Below are positions 18,305-27,811 of a stretch of DNA of 64,000 nt, one piece after another (position 1 is the first letter of the stretch; each line of letters opens with the position of its first letter). The stretch is taken from NCBI RefSeq assembly GCF_001753675.2, contig NZ_MJUW02000017.1:1-64000 (forward strand), written 5' to 3'. This DNA is from Candidatus Brocadia sapporoensis. Its GTDB lineage: Bacteria; Planctomycetota; Brocadiia; Brocadiales; Brocadiaceae. The position numbers and the translations under genes were made by a program. The notes below the pieces were generated by a model that saw only the letters and a program-made list of their open reading frames with translations, was not told where the DNA came from and did no database searches.

Positions 18305-19768
18305 ATGACAAATGTTTCCATCATGACGTTTAATATCCTGAGTATCTTGCCGATCCTGATCCTGTCGGGTTTTGGAATGATCGTACTCCTCGTCGACGTT
18401 TTATCTTCAAGGAGATTGGGGGAAAAGAATCTTCTTGCTTACATATCTTTAATAGGGATTATTCTTGCCGCTATCTTCGCCAGAAGTCCTGCCGGGACGA
18501 CCCTCTTCTCGTTCAATGAGTCCTTTGCAATCGATAACTATTCCCTCTTTTTTAATTTTATCTTCTTGCTCAGCACGGGACTCACAATTCTGATATCACA
18601 CAGTTATATTAAACGTGAGGAGATTAATCACGGGGAATATTACGCCCTCATTCTGTTTTCTACCATTGGGATGATGCTCATGGCGGCCGGCGCTGATTTG
18701 CTGAATATTTTCATCGGTCTTGAGGTTATGTCCATTAGTATTTACATCCTGACGGGGTTTAAACGTTCGAAGCTCATCTCAAATGAGGCATCTTTGAAAT
18801 ATTTCCTGCTTGGTGCGTTTGCCACGGGCTTTTTACTCTATGGCATCTCCCTTGTCTATGGTTCTACAGGTGCGATCAATCTGAAACAGATCGCCAGCTT
18901 TATTGCCAGTAAGGGAGGCATTTCAGACCCCGTGTTGCTCATGGGAATGGGGCTGATTATCATTGGGCTCGGATTCAAGGTTGCTTCCGTACCGTTTCAT
19001 GCATGGGTGCCTGATGTCTATGAAGGAGCGCCCACCGCAATTACGGCCTTCATGTCGGTTGGGCCAAAGGCCGCGGGTTTTGCCGCCTTTTTGCGAATTC
19101 TCATAACCGCTTTCGGCTCGGCTCATGACGAATGGCAAAAGATTATTTACATCCTCGCCATCTTGACCATGACGACAGGAAACGTCATTGCCATTGCCCA
19201 GACAAACATCAAGCGCATGCTTGCTTATTCCAGCATTGCCCATGCTGGCTATCTTCTTATTGCTCTGGTGTCAGCAAATGATATGGGCGTATCGGGAACG
19301 CTATTTTATATGCTGGCGTATACGTTTATGAATATTGGGGCATTTGCTATTGTTATTGTACTGAGCCGCAAAGGTGACGAATTCATCCAAATCAATGACT
19401 ATGCCGGATTGGGATTTAAACATCCGCTCCTTGCCCTTGCGATGACCCTTTTTATGTTTTCCATGGCGGGTGTACCGCCCACGGCAGGTTTCGTGGGAAA
19501 ATTTTATATCTTCAGCGCTGCTATAAAATCGGGTTATATCGGGCTTGCCGTTATTGGGGTAATTAACAGTGTTATCTCTGTGTATTACTACTTAAGAATC
19601 ACGGTAATTATGTACATGAAAGAACCCACAAGGGAATTCGCCCCCCTCACTATTTCACCCCTGATCGTTGCCGCCATCGCTATCTCGGTGATTGGCACAC
19701 TTCATCTGGGCATTTTCCCTTCTAAAGTTATGGAAATTGCTCAACAAGCTACGCTCATGTTGAAATAA
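18305..19768 (+). CDS. nuoN: NADH-quinone oxidoreductase subunit N
   Basis: Third antiporter-like subunit, 487 residues. Motifs: IFIGLEVMSISIYILTGF (helix 5 glutamate), GLGFKVASVPFHAWVPDVYE (helix 7 lysine), GAPTAITAFMSVGPKAAGFA and KRMLAYSSIAHAGYLL. AAAAGG precedes ATG 18305. The 224-base gap from nuoM (18081-18304) has no visible gene; it may hold a secondary promoter or processing site, but I see no clear consensus pair. It is the last gene of the nuo locus, converging with the next gene. Confidence 0.96.
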   Translation: MTNVSIMTFNILSILPILILSGFGMIVLLVDVLSSRRLGEKNLLAYISLIGIILAAIFARSPAGTTLFSFNESFAIDNYSLFFNFIFLLSTGLTILISHSYIKREEINHGEYYALILFSTIGMMLMAAGADLLNIFIGLEVMSISIYILTGFKRSKLISNEASLKYFLLGAFATGFLLYGISLVYGSTGAINLKQIASFIASKGGISDPVLLMGMGLIIIGLGFKVASVPFHAWVPDVYEGAPTAITAFMSVGPKAAGFAAFLRILITAFGSAHDEWQKIIYILAILTMTTGNVIAIAQTNIKRMLAYSSIAHAGYLLIALVSANDMGVSGTLFYMLAYTFMNIGAFAIVIVLSRKGDEFIQINDYAGLGFKHPLLALAMTLFMFSMAGVPPTAGFVGKFYIFSAAIKSGYIGLAVIGVINSVISVYYYLRITVIMYMKEPTREFAPLTISPLIVAAIAISVIGTLHLGIFPSKVMEIAQQATLMLK

Positions 19769-19796
19769 GCCTATTCAGAAACAGAAAAAGACAGCA

Positions 19797-20498
19797 TCAG
19801 AGTCCCACTCTTGACGACAAGGCATTGGTAGCGCGATCCACCTCGTCAGCGAGTGCCTGGAGTTTTCCTGTGACGATTTTCCCATCTTCATTTGCCTTAG
19901 TGACATAAGGTTTTATCGATAGCATCCCTCGTGTGGTAAGGTCATTGCCAAGTGCAGTTTTTATATCCGTCAAATCAATAATGAAAGGTTGATACGTTAT
20001 CTGGACTTCCTGTGCCAGACTCGTGATATGTTGAAAGATTTTGCTTAATTCCCCGCGTCGTTCCTCCCCTGTTGCGCGCAATTCTGAATTCATGATGTTT
20101 GATGACTCTTTTTCCCAGGTATCAAAATATTCTTTCCCTTTGGTTGACATACTTTCTGCATGTCTGCTCATGCTGCGTGAGTTGTCTGTTGTACGGTTCA
20201 GTTGTTTTACAAAATTCTGATACGGCTTATACAGATCTCCTCCGTCGGTTTTTTCAATTTGGTTCAGCGCTGTAAGTGTTTCGGTTATCTGGTTAAGATT
20301 CTTTGACAGCTCTTTATGGAATTCCTCAATGCTCGATACAGCCTTTTGCTTTTTTTCCAGGCCAGTTGTAGCACAACCAGGGAAAAAAGCCTGTGCTCCC
20401 CATAGAATGAAGACTGCTGGAAGACCAAGTGCGTTCCATGTGATTGTCCTCTTTTCCTGTCTATACTTTTTTAACCATTCGGCTGTTTGTTTTTTCAT
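19797..20498 (-). CDS. DUF2959-like putative lipoprotein
   Basis: A 233-residue protein. I choose the ATG at 20498 (MKKQTAEWLKKY) because GGAG lies eight bases upstream; an earlier ATG at 20555 lacks this. After a basic stretch comes a hydrophobic segment ending FFPGCATTG, which resembles a weak lipobox with the cysteine as lipidation site. The rest is helical, with SIEEFHKELSKNLNQITETL and repeated polar heptads. It resembles the DUF2959 family of envelope proteins of unknown function. It converges with nuoN. Confidence 0.6.
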   Translation of the reverse strand: MKKQTAEWLKKYRQEKRTITWNALGLPAVFILWGAQAFFPGCATTGLEKKQKAVSSIEEFHKELSKNLNQITETLTALNQIEKTDGGDLYKPYQNFVKQLNRTTDNSRSMSRHAESMSTKGKEYFDTWEKESSNIMNSELRATGEERRGELSKIFQHITSLAQEVQITYQPFIIDLTDIKTALGNDLTTRGMLSIKPYVTKANEDGKIVTGKLQALADEVDRATNALSSRVGL

Positions 20499-20953
20499 AT
20501 TCCATGCTCCTGTAAAAATTATTATCATAACGCAGCAAACCGCAATTAATTCCACTTTAGGGTGATGCGGGTTGCGAAAAAACTTAGCAAAAAAAGATGT
20601 TATAAAGGAATATTATAATGAAAAATAATAGAATGTCTTTACCTTTTTTTTAGAGAATAACTGGGAAAAGTATTCACCCGAACATGTCTGTCTCTATTCA
20701 ACAATCCCTTTCGGAGAACTGTAACAACGTAGAAAGGCTGAAGATTATTATGAAAACTTTCCCATGTTTCATGCTAGTTCTCCTGTGGCTATTGAAAAGA
20801 TTTTTGAAGATTTCAAAAATCTTTTTGATGCTACCGCGGAAAAAACCTTTTGCTTTTTAAAACATATCTAACTGGGTCACATTAATACCTTTAAAGGCCA
20901 GAAAGATAATACTGCCGATACGTTAAAACTTCAGTTTTTCAGACATAATCATG
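20499..20953. other. Gap with a decayed unknown reading frame
   Basis: Between two minus-strand genes there is no intact gene. On the plus strand, about 20694-20870 looks like a broken coding region. ATG 20694 (MSVSIQQSLSENCNNVE) runs into a frame change near 20735. The other frame then reads AEDYYENFPMFHASSP, VAIEKIFEDFKNLFDAT and AEKTFCFLKHI up to a stop, and is open again beyond it (LGHINTFKGQKDNT). Composition is protein-like but I do not recognise the family. Confidence 0.35.
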
Positions 20954-22210
20954 TTAGGGTTTTTTTAAAACCTTTTGTCCATTATTTGAAAAGTGTTCAA
21001 TGTTTGGTAAAAATCCTGCAAACAAGCCGAGTAATGGTAAGAAAGAGCAGATTTTAAAGACGAATTCGATGTCTATTTTATCTGCTAAAGCGCCCAATGC
21101 CGCAGAACCAACAGCTCCCATCCCAAAAGCAAAACCAAAGAATAAGCCAGACACCATCCCTAATTTCTCAGGAATAAGTTCCTGACCATATACGATAATG
21201 GCTGGAAAAGCGGAAGCCAATATGATACCTATGAATACCGTCAAAACTACTGTCCAGACAAGATTCACATAAGGCAAAAGAACGGCAAAAGGCGCTATAC
21301 CTATTATGGATATCCAAATCACCATTTTTATCCCGAATCTATCGCTGAGCGGACCGCCAATTATTGTTCCGGAGGCTACTGCAATGAGAAAAATAAAGAG
21401 AAATATCTGTGAACTTTGAATAGATACCCCGAAATGGTGAATCAGATAAAAAGTAAGGTAATTTTGCATCGAAGCCATGTAAAAGAACTTGGAAAACATC
21501 AAAACCATCAAAATTCCCAAGGCCAGCGCTATTTTATATCTTGATATATTATTGATATTCTGTCTGTACAGATTAGTCAGCCTCTTTTTTTGAAAATTCT
21601 GTCTTTTTGACCAACTTCCTGTTCTCCATAAGATAATTGCAGCGATAAAGGCTAGTATAGAAAAAAAGGCAATATAACGCTGACCAAAAGGCACGATAAT
21701 AGAGGCTGCCAAAAGGGGGCCGATGGCCATTCCCGCATTACCGCCCATCTGAAAAATGGACTGTGCAAGGCCTGCACGTCCACCGGAAGCGTAACGCGCT
21801 ATACGCGAGGATTCCGGGTGAAATATCGATGATCCGATACCTACTAATATCCCGGAAATTAAGACACCGGCAAAACTCCTCGAATAGGCAAGAGACAGCA
21901 GGCTTGTTAATGTAAAACACATTCCAATCGTCAATGAGTAGGGCTGCGGCTTCTTATCAGTAAACCATCCCACCACTGGTTGAAGGATTGAAGCTGTTAG
22001 CTGATAAGATAAAGTTATCAGACCTATTTGGATAAAGCTCAGACTATAATTCGCCTTGAGAAGGGGATAAATAGACGGGAATACAGATTGCAGAGAATCG
22101 TTTATTAAATGGGCGGTACTTAACGAAAATAAAATAGAAAATACAGATCCGTTAGATCTCTTATTCTTCAACTTTTTCAACCTTCTTTTAAACGCTTTTG
22201 TACGCTTCAT
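20954..22210 (-). CDS. MFS transporter, fosmidomycin-resistance (Fsr) type
   Basis: A 418-residue major facilitator with 12 hydrophobic segments after a very basic N-terminus (KRRLKKLKNKR). The start region STAHLINDSLQSVFPSIYPL and GLITLSYQLTASILQPVVGW are characteristic of the Fsr family, as is GIGSSIFHPESSRIARYASG. The central loop is short. Members export fosmidomycin or small organic compounds in E. coli; the natural substrate here is unknown. The gene is isolated, with decayed sequence on both sides. Confidence 0.85.
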   Translation of the reverse strand: MKRTKAFKRRLKKLKNKRSNGSVFSILFSLSTAHLINDSLQSVFPSIYPLLKANYSLSFIQIGLITLSYQLTASILQPVVGWFTDKKPQPYSLTIGMCFTLTSLLSLAYSRSFAGVLISGILVGIGSSIFHPESSRIARYASGGRAGLAQSIFQMGGNAGMAIGPLLAASIIVPFGQRYIAFFSILAFIAAIILWRTGSWSKRQNFQKKRLTNLYRQNINNISRYKIALALGILMVLMFSKFFYMASMQNYLTFYLIHHFGVSIQSSQIFLFIFLIAVASGTIIGGPLSDRFGIKMVIWISIIGIAPFAVLLPYVNLVWTVVLTVFIGIILASAFPAIIVYGQELIPEKLGMVSGLFFGFAFGMGAVGSAALGALADKIDIEFVFKICSFLPLLGLFAGFLPNIEHFSNNGQKVLKKP

Positions 22211-22887
22211 TTCATCTCAATTATCTTGCTGTTCATTCTCCGGTACCTTTCTCTCCTAGATTCTCATCTGAGCGACACTTCCGCCGTAGTCAAAGCTTTA
22301 AAAGCGCCGCTTGATGGAAAATTACTAGAGCGATATCATAGCAAAATTGTTGGGCTATTTTCAACGTTCGATCGAATGATCTCACAATAAAGTTGCTAAT
22401 AGATAGAAGGATATTTTAGATAAACCCTCAACGCTCAATGATGGTATATAAGGCAATACTTTTAAAGAAGCAATTTCTTTCTTTATCGTTGAAAAGGTAG
22501 CATATGCCAATCTAAGGGTTACGGATAGAGGCAGCGGTTAATCCTGCGCAAAATCCCAGTTTTCTTACGGCGAAATGCCCGGATGGTATTATTTAAAAAA
22601 TAATTTACATGATTTCTGAACCTTTCCTGATTTTCAGATAGCTGGCATATTCATCAAGTTTTTCTCTGCTTTGAGGTGGTGATAGTAAACCTCGTTCTAA
22701 TTTGCTTATATTGCTGGTCCAATCCATTTTCAACGCAAAGCTGTTTTAGAATTTTTTGATGGTTGTCCTGTGCAATTTAAAAAACCCACCAAATTGTTTT
22801 ACTTTATTCATTTCTCTCTCCATTCGCGTTGTATTGGTTATGCAACAGAGTAATTAAAATACAACATTTTTTAACATAGGAAGTATC
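22211..22887. other. Gap holding a frameshifted regulator remnant
   Basis: No intact gene in 677 bases. The part nearest the AddB-like gene holds the XRE pseudogene listed at 22605-22811. Further along the same strand (about 22600 down to 22300) a protein-like frame can be read (TIKKEIASLKVLPYIPSL, then IERLKIAQQFCYDIALV) but with stops. This may be the remains of a partner gene of the regulator, which I cannot identify. Confidence 0.4.
22605..22811 (-). pseudogene. Frameshifted XRE-family HTH regulator
   Basis: ATG 22811 follows a GGAGAGAG ribosome binding site and reads MNKVKQFGGFFKLHRTTIKK before a stop. Another frame continues DWTSNISKLERGLLSPPQSR and EKLDEYASYLKIRKGSEIM to a stop at 22605. 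Together they form a lambda-repressor-like helix-turn-helix of the type often found as antitoxin or phage regulator (NISKLERG is the recognition helix). At least one indel, between about 22745 and 22755, disables it. It lies downstream of the AddB-like genes on the same strand. Confidence 0.75.
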
Positions 22888-25014
22888 TCAAGATTTACCA
22901 GACGCATTCTTAATATTCAGATGTATAATTTCACGATATTTTTTCAGCCTTACATCGTGTTCCAGTCTAAGTCGTAATGGCTGGTGACCTCTGCGGCATG
23001 TGGTGGCGAATTCGCACCATTCGCACTTTTGTGTATCTTCTGACGGTGAAACGGGGAAGATACCTTCGCGAATGATTTTCAGAAATTCCCGCAGGGTGTC
23101 CCAATATTGTTCCTTGTAATTCATCCAATTATCACTATCGAGGGTCTTTGTTTGTGGAGATGTCTGTCCTGTCTTTTCCCTGGTGTGTTCTGCTACATAA
23201 ACAAAAGATGCCTCATCTATTTTAATTTGTCCCTGAGGAATGTGACCCTTCTTAATTTTTTCCGATAGCAGATGTTCTGCCATGATGATGTAAAAGGGGA
23301 GTTGTAACTTTTGACCCCGAATGGCATATCTCATGATATTTTCTTTTAAAAATTTCCCGGATTTGTAATCGATCACACGCAAGCTAATTGCATTCTTCTC
23401 TTTTTTTATATCCATGCGATCGATCTTCCCATTAAATACTATCTTTAAATTCTCTCCTTGTTTAAAGGACTCAGGGATAAGTTTGTGCAAGTCATTTTGT
23501 AGACGAAGCTTTACCGTTTTTTCTAAGTAAGTGGGAATGTAACCAGTTTTTTCAATCTGTTCAAGGTCCCACGCTATGAATTGTGTGAGAAGAACGAGTA
23601 TCTCCTCCTTTTCAATTTCCCATATGATCGGGTATGGAACAGGAGTCTGCTGTTCTATGTTTGTGAAATATTTTTGTGCGATACTGTGTAAAAGCTCTCT
23701 CGTATTTATTTTTTTTGTACTTGTGGTAAAGTATCTTTCCTCTATCAAGGTATTATAAAAATCCCTCAGGATGTTGTGATAAAGGGCACCGAGGTCCACG
23801 GCTGCTATCACTTCAGACATTTCTGGCTCTTCCAGGGGCTCTATTTCCATGATTTTTCTCATAAAAAACTTAAACGGGCATGTCCCAAAGGTCTCTAATG
23901 TAGTAGGACTAATGCTCTGATATGCCGCCCCGTTCCACCACGTGGACATATCACCAACGATTCCGTCGTATGGCGTTAAATGATGATCGCGGCTTTCGTT
24001 AAAACTTAAGGCTGATTGTGAACGTTTAAAGACATCCTGGTTGTTTCCAAGAGCCTTCATAAGACCGGTAGGATCTATTCGGTCGAGCGCCATCCGGATG
24101 CCGGCCTCTTTTGGTGTAAGCAACAAGAGTTCCTGCTTACAAAGTTTTTCCTTAATACTGCGTGGAACGTAAATTTCGTATGGCGGTTTTTCTCCGGAAT
24201 CCTTTGTGGGTGGGAACAGCTTTTTTAACGTTTGAAGGATATCAATAAGATAATGGGATTGAATCTTCGGTTTTCCCGATTCATCCGAACGTTTATAAAG
24301 GAGATAGAGTTGTTCCCTTGCGGCATTTAATAAGAAGGAGAAGAGCAGGCGCTCTTCGTCGAATCCCCGGAGTTTTTCGGAAATAAAGTTTCCCAGTACT
24401 TCAGACAGTCTGCGTCGCACGTGGTCCCGCAGGAATGGCTCTTCGGAGATAGCACGGGGGAACATCTTTTCGTTTAAGCCTAATACAAACAAGACGCGAA
24501 AAGGAATACCCCGGGCCGACATAGCGTCAAGCACCTTTACGCCTCTGCCGTTTCTCAATCCGATGGGTAAAGTTTCATGCCGGCATGCATCTGTGAATGT
24601 ATCGATAAATTGGTCCAGGGACACCTCTTCTCCCATACAGTCCAGGGCGCATAGGGTCTGCAACAATTCTTTTGTTTTTTTCAGTATCAGGTGATCTCTT
24701 TCGATATCTTCCGGATTCCCTTCTGAGGGAATCTGAATATAATTCAGGAGAAGGTGGATCGTTTTTGCAGATAGCGTCTTCCATGATGCCTTTTCAGGAA
24801 GAAGCAACAAGTCGTTTGATAAGGTGCGTAGGATGGTTTTTAAAATATCGATTTGGCCTGCGGAGATATGGACATGCCTTATTGTCTCTTCATCGTCTAA
24901 TGAGCTATTATTTCCCTCTGTTTCCTCTCTTTCATATGGGGGTTTATGAGTAAGAGTTTTTTTTTTCAACAAATGTGTCTTCTCTTGATAAGGGGTCTTC
25001 ATTGTCGTGGACAA
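22888..25014 (-). CDS. AddB-like PD-(D/E)XK nuclease, C-terminal part
   Basis: The 708-residue downstream half of an AddB/RexB-like protein. It carries helicase-like remnants (VLFVLGLNEKMFP), then the Fe-S-containing nuclease. The first cysteine is in LETFGTCPFKFFMRKI, the catalytic core is the D-Y-K triad of RVIDYKSGK near residue 560, and the closing cysteines are in CEWCEFATTC. AddB works with AddA in double-strand-break processing; no addA lies in this window. The first 24 codons overlap the upstream half in another frame across an A10 tract (24957-24966). Removing one A would join both into one protein of about 1160 residues. The apparent start at 25014 is therefore probably not a true start. 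Confidence 0.8.
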   Translation of the reverse strand: MSTTMKTPYQEKTHLLKKKTLTHKPPYEREETEGNNSSLDDEETIRHVHISAGQIDILKTILRTLSNDLLLLPEKASWKTLSAKTIHLLLNYIQIPSEGNPEDIERDHLILKKTKELLQTLCALDCMGEEVSLDQFIDTFTDACRHETLPIGLRNGRGVKVLDAMSARGIPFRVLFVLGLNEKMFPRAISEEPFLRDHVRRRLSEVLGNFISEKLRGFDEERLLFSFLLNAAREQLYLLYKRSDESGKPKIQSHYLIDILQTLKKLFPPTKDSGEKPPYEIYVPRSIKEKLCKQELLLLTPKEAGIRMALDRIDPTGLMKALGNNQDVFKRSQSALSFNESRDHHLTPYDGIVGDMSTWWNGAAYQSISPTTLETFGTCPFKFFMRKIMEIEPLEEPEMSEVIAAVDLGALYHNILRDFYNTLIEERYFTTSTKKINTRELLHSIAQKYFTNIEQQTPVPYPIIWEIEKEEILVLLTQFIAWDLEQIEKTGYIPTYLEKTVKLRLQNDLHKLIPESFKQGENLKIVFNGKIDRMDIKKEKNAISLRVIDYKSGKFLKENIMRYAIRGQKLQLPFYIIMAEHLLSEKIKKGHIPQGQIKIDEASFVYVAEHTREKTGQTSPQTKTLDSDNWMNYKEQYWDTLREFLKIIREGIFPVSPSEDTQKCEWCEFATTCRRGHQPLRLRLEHDVRLKKYREIIHLNIKNASGKS

Positions 25015-26386
25015 CTAATTCTGTCAATACTCTCCTCTCTTGTTCAAGCCTTGCTAACCAGCACTCGATACCGCTGCGAATACCTAATCTTCTGCTCAGG
25101 GCATCCCAGAGATCCGGATGCGGAATAAGTTCCGTGGAGTCGCACGACGGTATTTTGAAATAGGGTGATCCAAATAACTCCATGACCATCGGACGGTAGA
25201 AATCTTCCCGTTTCAGCAAAAGAATGTTTTGGATGGCTTTTATCAGGGGATACTTTTCCATGGGCTCCTGTATGCTGGTGGCAAATGGGATGCTGTTTTC
25301 CTGGAATATTTTTTTGATGGTATCGGTGTACGGTTCAAGCGACCGTGCAACCACACCAATCGTTTCCATAGCATACCCTGCATCCGTCAATTTCAGGATC
25401 TCCTTTGCAACCGTCCAGACCTCGTCGTGCCTGCCAGAGACATTGATAATAACAAGTTTTTGATTTCTGGTTTCACATTTCTCGTTATGAGTTATAAAAT
25501 GTGTGTCTACTTTTTGGTCCGTAACCAGCGGCTGGCAGCTCACAACAGGTGTACCTTCGGATGTTGAATCCATGAGGTACGAGAACCCAGTGCTGACATC
25601 AGGACACAATTCCTCTATGTCACGTGCCATACCCAGCACGAATGATTCGAAAAAAGGTTTTACGTAAGCAAAACCAGGATGTTTCTTTTGGTAGGGCAGG
25701 AAGAGTATTGTTGGATAAGCCCTGAATATTTCTCCGAAAAAATCCTGCTCAACCCCGGTAAGGTCATAGAAGCCATATGCCAGGATGTATTTAAATCTCC
25801 TGAGGAATTCAGAGTCCGTTATATAGGAAGTGACCATGCGATAGATATCCGAATAGTGGGAAATATTCGTGCTTTTTAATCTCTGCCTGAACAGATCATA
25901 GAGCTGTATGACTCCTTGTAGTTTCTGTACTTCCATACCTTCAACAAATCCTTCCCGAACTGCTTCTTTTAAATCATCGGCATGGACATTTGCATCAGTA
26001 AGGTCCTGTATGACCTGGAAGAGGGCGCTAGCGAGGGTTGTCAGAGACGGTACATTTTTAAATATGGGATTTGTTGATAGATGTTGTTTCAGCAATTCTG
26101 CAATGATGCCTTCGTAAATAACGGGCTGCTGGATAATCTGACCCACTTCAATTCCCGAGCGCCTGCAAATCTCCTTTGCTAAAACATAAAAGTTCATAAA
26201 GGAGAGATTCATGAAAGATGCGCCTTGCTCCTGGACAAGGCGCTCCTGGAGCCGGTTGAGCATCCAGTTCGTAGGCACCACAACGGCAAGAGGCGCCATG
26301 GGATCATCCCTTTTTAACGTATGTACCGTCTCTACGAAGGAGTCTTCAAGGGATGGGTGATAATGTCCAATTTTTACGGTTAACAT
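24944..26386 (-). CDS. AddB-like protein, N-terminal helicase-like part
   Basis: The 480-residue upstream half of the AddB-like protein. It contains the inactivated UvrD-like fold: AVVVPTNWMLNRLQERLVQ near residue 34 where a Walker region would be, NLSFMNFYVLAKEICRRSGI, and RFKYILAYGFYDLTGVEQDF (an ADGFxDFT-like motif). The typical AddB motif ETIGVVARSLEPYTDTI follows near 345. The frame ends in EDTFVEKKNSYS just after the A10 tract. No other function is suggested. The gene is downstream of the DUF2130 gene on the same strand. Confidence 0.8.
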   Translation of the reverse strand: MLTVKIGHYHPSLEDSFVETVHTLKRDDPMAPLAVVVPTNWMLNRLQERLVQEQGASFMNLSFMNFYVLAKEICRRSGIEVGQIIQQPVIYEGIIAELLKQHLSTNPIFKNVPSLTTLASALFQVIQDLTDANVHADDLKEAVREGFVEGMEVQKLQGVIQLYDLFRQRLKSTNISHYSDIYRMVTSYITDSEFLRRFKYILAYGFYDLTGVEQDFFGEIFRAYPTILFLPYQKKHPGFAYVKPFFESFVLGMARDIEELCPDVSTGFSYLMDSTSEGTPVVSCQPLVTDQKVDTHFITHNEKCETRNQKLVIINVSGRHDEVWTVAKEILKLTDAGYAMETIGVVARSLEPYTDTIKKIFQENSIPFATSIQEPMEKYPLIKAIQNILLLKREDFYRPMVMELFGSPYFKIPSCDSTELIPHPDLWDALSRRLGIRSGIECWLARLEQERRVLTELVVHDNEDPLSREDTFVEKKNSYS

Positions 26387-26446
26387 TATGGTGTCCTGTA
26401 AAACTTCTTTCTTTAAGTTTTTTTTACCACGTTATGCAATTTAATA

Positions 26447-27703
26447 CTAGGTATCATCCGTCTCAGGAGGCTCTGTACCGTCTGTCAGTTCCAAACTCTT
26501 AATGTGCGGCAAGGTTGCTCCGATAATACCCTGCATGTCGCCATACATACCGGCAGTATTATTAACTATCTTTTCTATTTGCTTTTCTCTTTTTGCCCAT
26601 ATTTTTATTATAGCCCTTTTTTCCTGATCCAGATCCTCTTTCATGGATTTAAAGGATTCAACGATTGCTTCTATTTTTTGCCTGAATTCTGGTCCCGACA
26701 AATAATTATAAAGCACCTCCATCTTTTCACTTTTACCAACGAGTGATAATTTATGCTGAGCCAGTTCCATTAAACTCGTCCGTAAAACCGATGCCAGGGC
26801 AATTGACAACGCATAGTCCGCGACCCAAACGCCTTCTATTTGTGCGAAACCTTCTATTCCTTTGGGCATGGTTTCCGTCACCAGAACTGCAATCTCCGCC
26901 TTTACCTCTCTCTGATCGTCTTTGAGTTTTGATAACCAACCGTCGCTCCATGCCTTGGTATGCTTTGATTCCCATATCATGGCGCCGCAATAATGGCCGC
27001 TCTTGTTGTGGACTTTTTGGAGAATATCGGCTCCCCTAATCCCTTTGGGAACCGGTTCGATTGTGTCGGTTGGGAATTGTGCCTTTAAGAGAGATTCCAG
27101 GTCCAATTCCAGCACCTCCCCCTGGGTCTGCATGGAGCCCTGCTGTGCCTTGCGTTTGGCTTCATCAAGGGCCTTTTTGGTGTCTTCGAGTTGTTTTTCT
27201 TTTTCCAGGAGTTTGAGGCGCATCTCTTCCTCGGCTTCTTTCCTGGCCTTTTCAGAGATAATTTTTCGCTCCTCATCGAGCTTTCTGGTAATTTCGAGTT
27301 CCTGATTCTTTCTCAGTTCTTCCAGTTCGCGCACCTTCTTGCGAAATTCCAACTCTACTCTTTGCGCTTCCACAAGTTTCCGTTCTTTTTCCACATTCTG
27401 GTCCTTCAAGTCCTTTAACTCTACCCGGATGGCATCCTCAACCTCTTTCCTGGACTCTCGCTTCAACTTTTCCTTTTCCGCTTGTAATTTCTGGAAGACT
27501 TGCTGATCGATCGTTTTCCTGGCATCTTCAAGCGTTTTCATCTCCTCGGCAAGGGACTTCTCACGCCTTGCAATTTCCAATTCCCTTTCCTTTGCTTTCA
27601 GTTCAAACTCTTTCCGAAGTTCTTCCTTTATTTGATGTGAAAGCGTTTCGGTTAATGGTATCTCTTTGGCGCAATAAGGGCATGCTATTGTTTGATTTGA
27701 CAT
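26447..27703 (-). CDS. DUF2130 coiled-coil protein
   Basis: A 418-residue protein. It begins with a single zinc-knuckle-like CPYCAKEIPLTE, followed by a long charged coiled coil (about 25-200; ELRKEFELKAKERELEIA onward). The DUF2130 globular domain (about 200-400) contains LESLLKAQFPTDTIEPVPKG, GADILQKV, GAMIWESKHTKAW and KAEIAVLVTETMP. This domain is structurally predicted to be a restriction-nuclease-like fold, with candidate D, E and K residues in AMIWESKHTK. It is often found beside restriction systems. Here it sits 108 bases downstream of hsdM on the same strand, so a role in the defence locus is plausible but unproven. Confidence 0.85.
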   Translation of the reverse strand: MSNQTIACPYCAKEIPLTETLSHQIKEELRKEFELKAKERELEIARREKSLAEEMKTLEDARKTIDQQVFQKLQAEKEKLKRESRKEVEDAIRVELKDLKDQNVEKERKLVEAQRVELEFRKKVRELEELRKNQELEITRKLDEERKIISEKARKEAEEEMRLKLLEKEKQLEDTKKALDEAKRKAQQGSMQTQGEVLELDLESLLKAQFPTDTIEPVPKGIRGADILQKVHNKSGHYCGAMIWESKHTKAWSDGWLSKLKDDQREVKAEIAVLVTETMPKGIEGFAQIEGVWVADYALSIALASVLRTSLMELAQHKLSLVGKSEKMEVLYNYLSGPEFRQKIEAIVESFKSMKEDLDQEKRAIIKIWAKREKQIEKIVNNTAGMYGDMQGIIGATLPHIKSLELTDGTEPPETDDT

Positions 27704-27811
27704 ATCGTTATCCTATAGTAGGTACATATTATTGTTTTTTTTATTTTATCCCAGAAACCATGACTATCCAAAAAGAAAATTAAGGACAGGCTGTCAAACT
27801 CTCTGACATAG

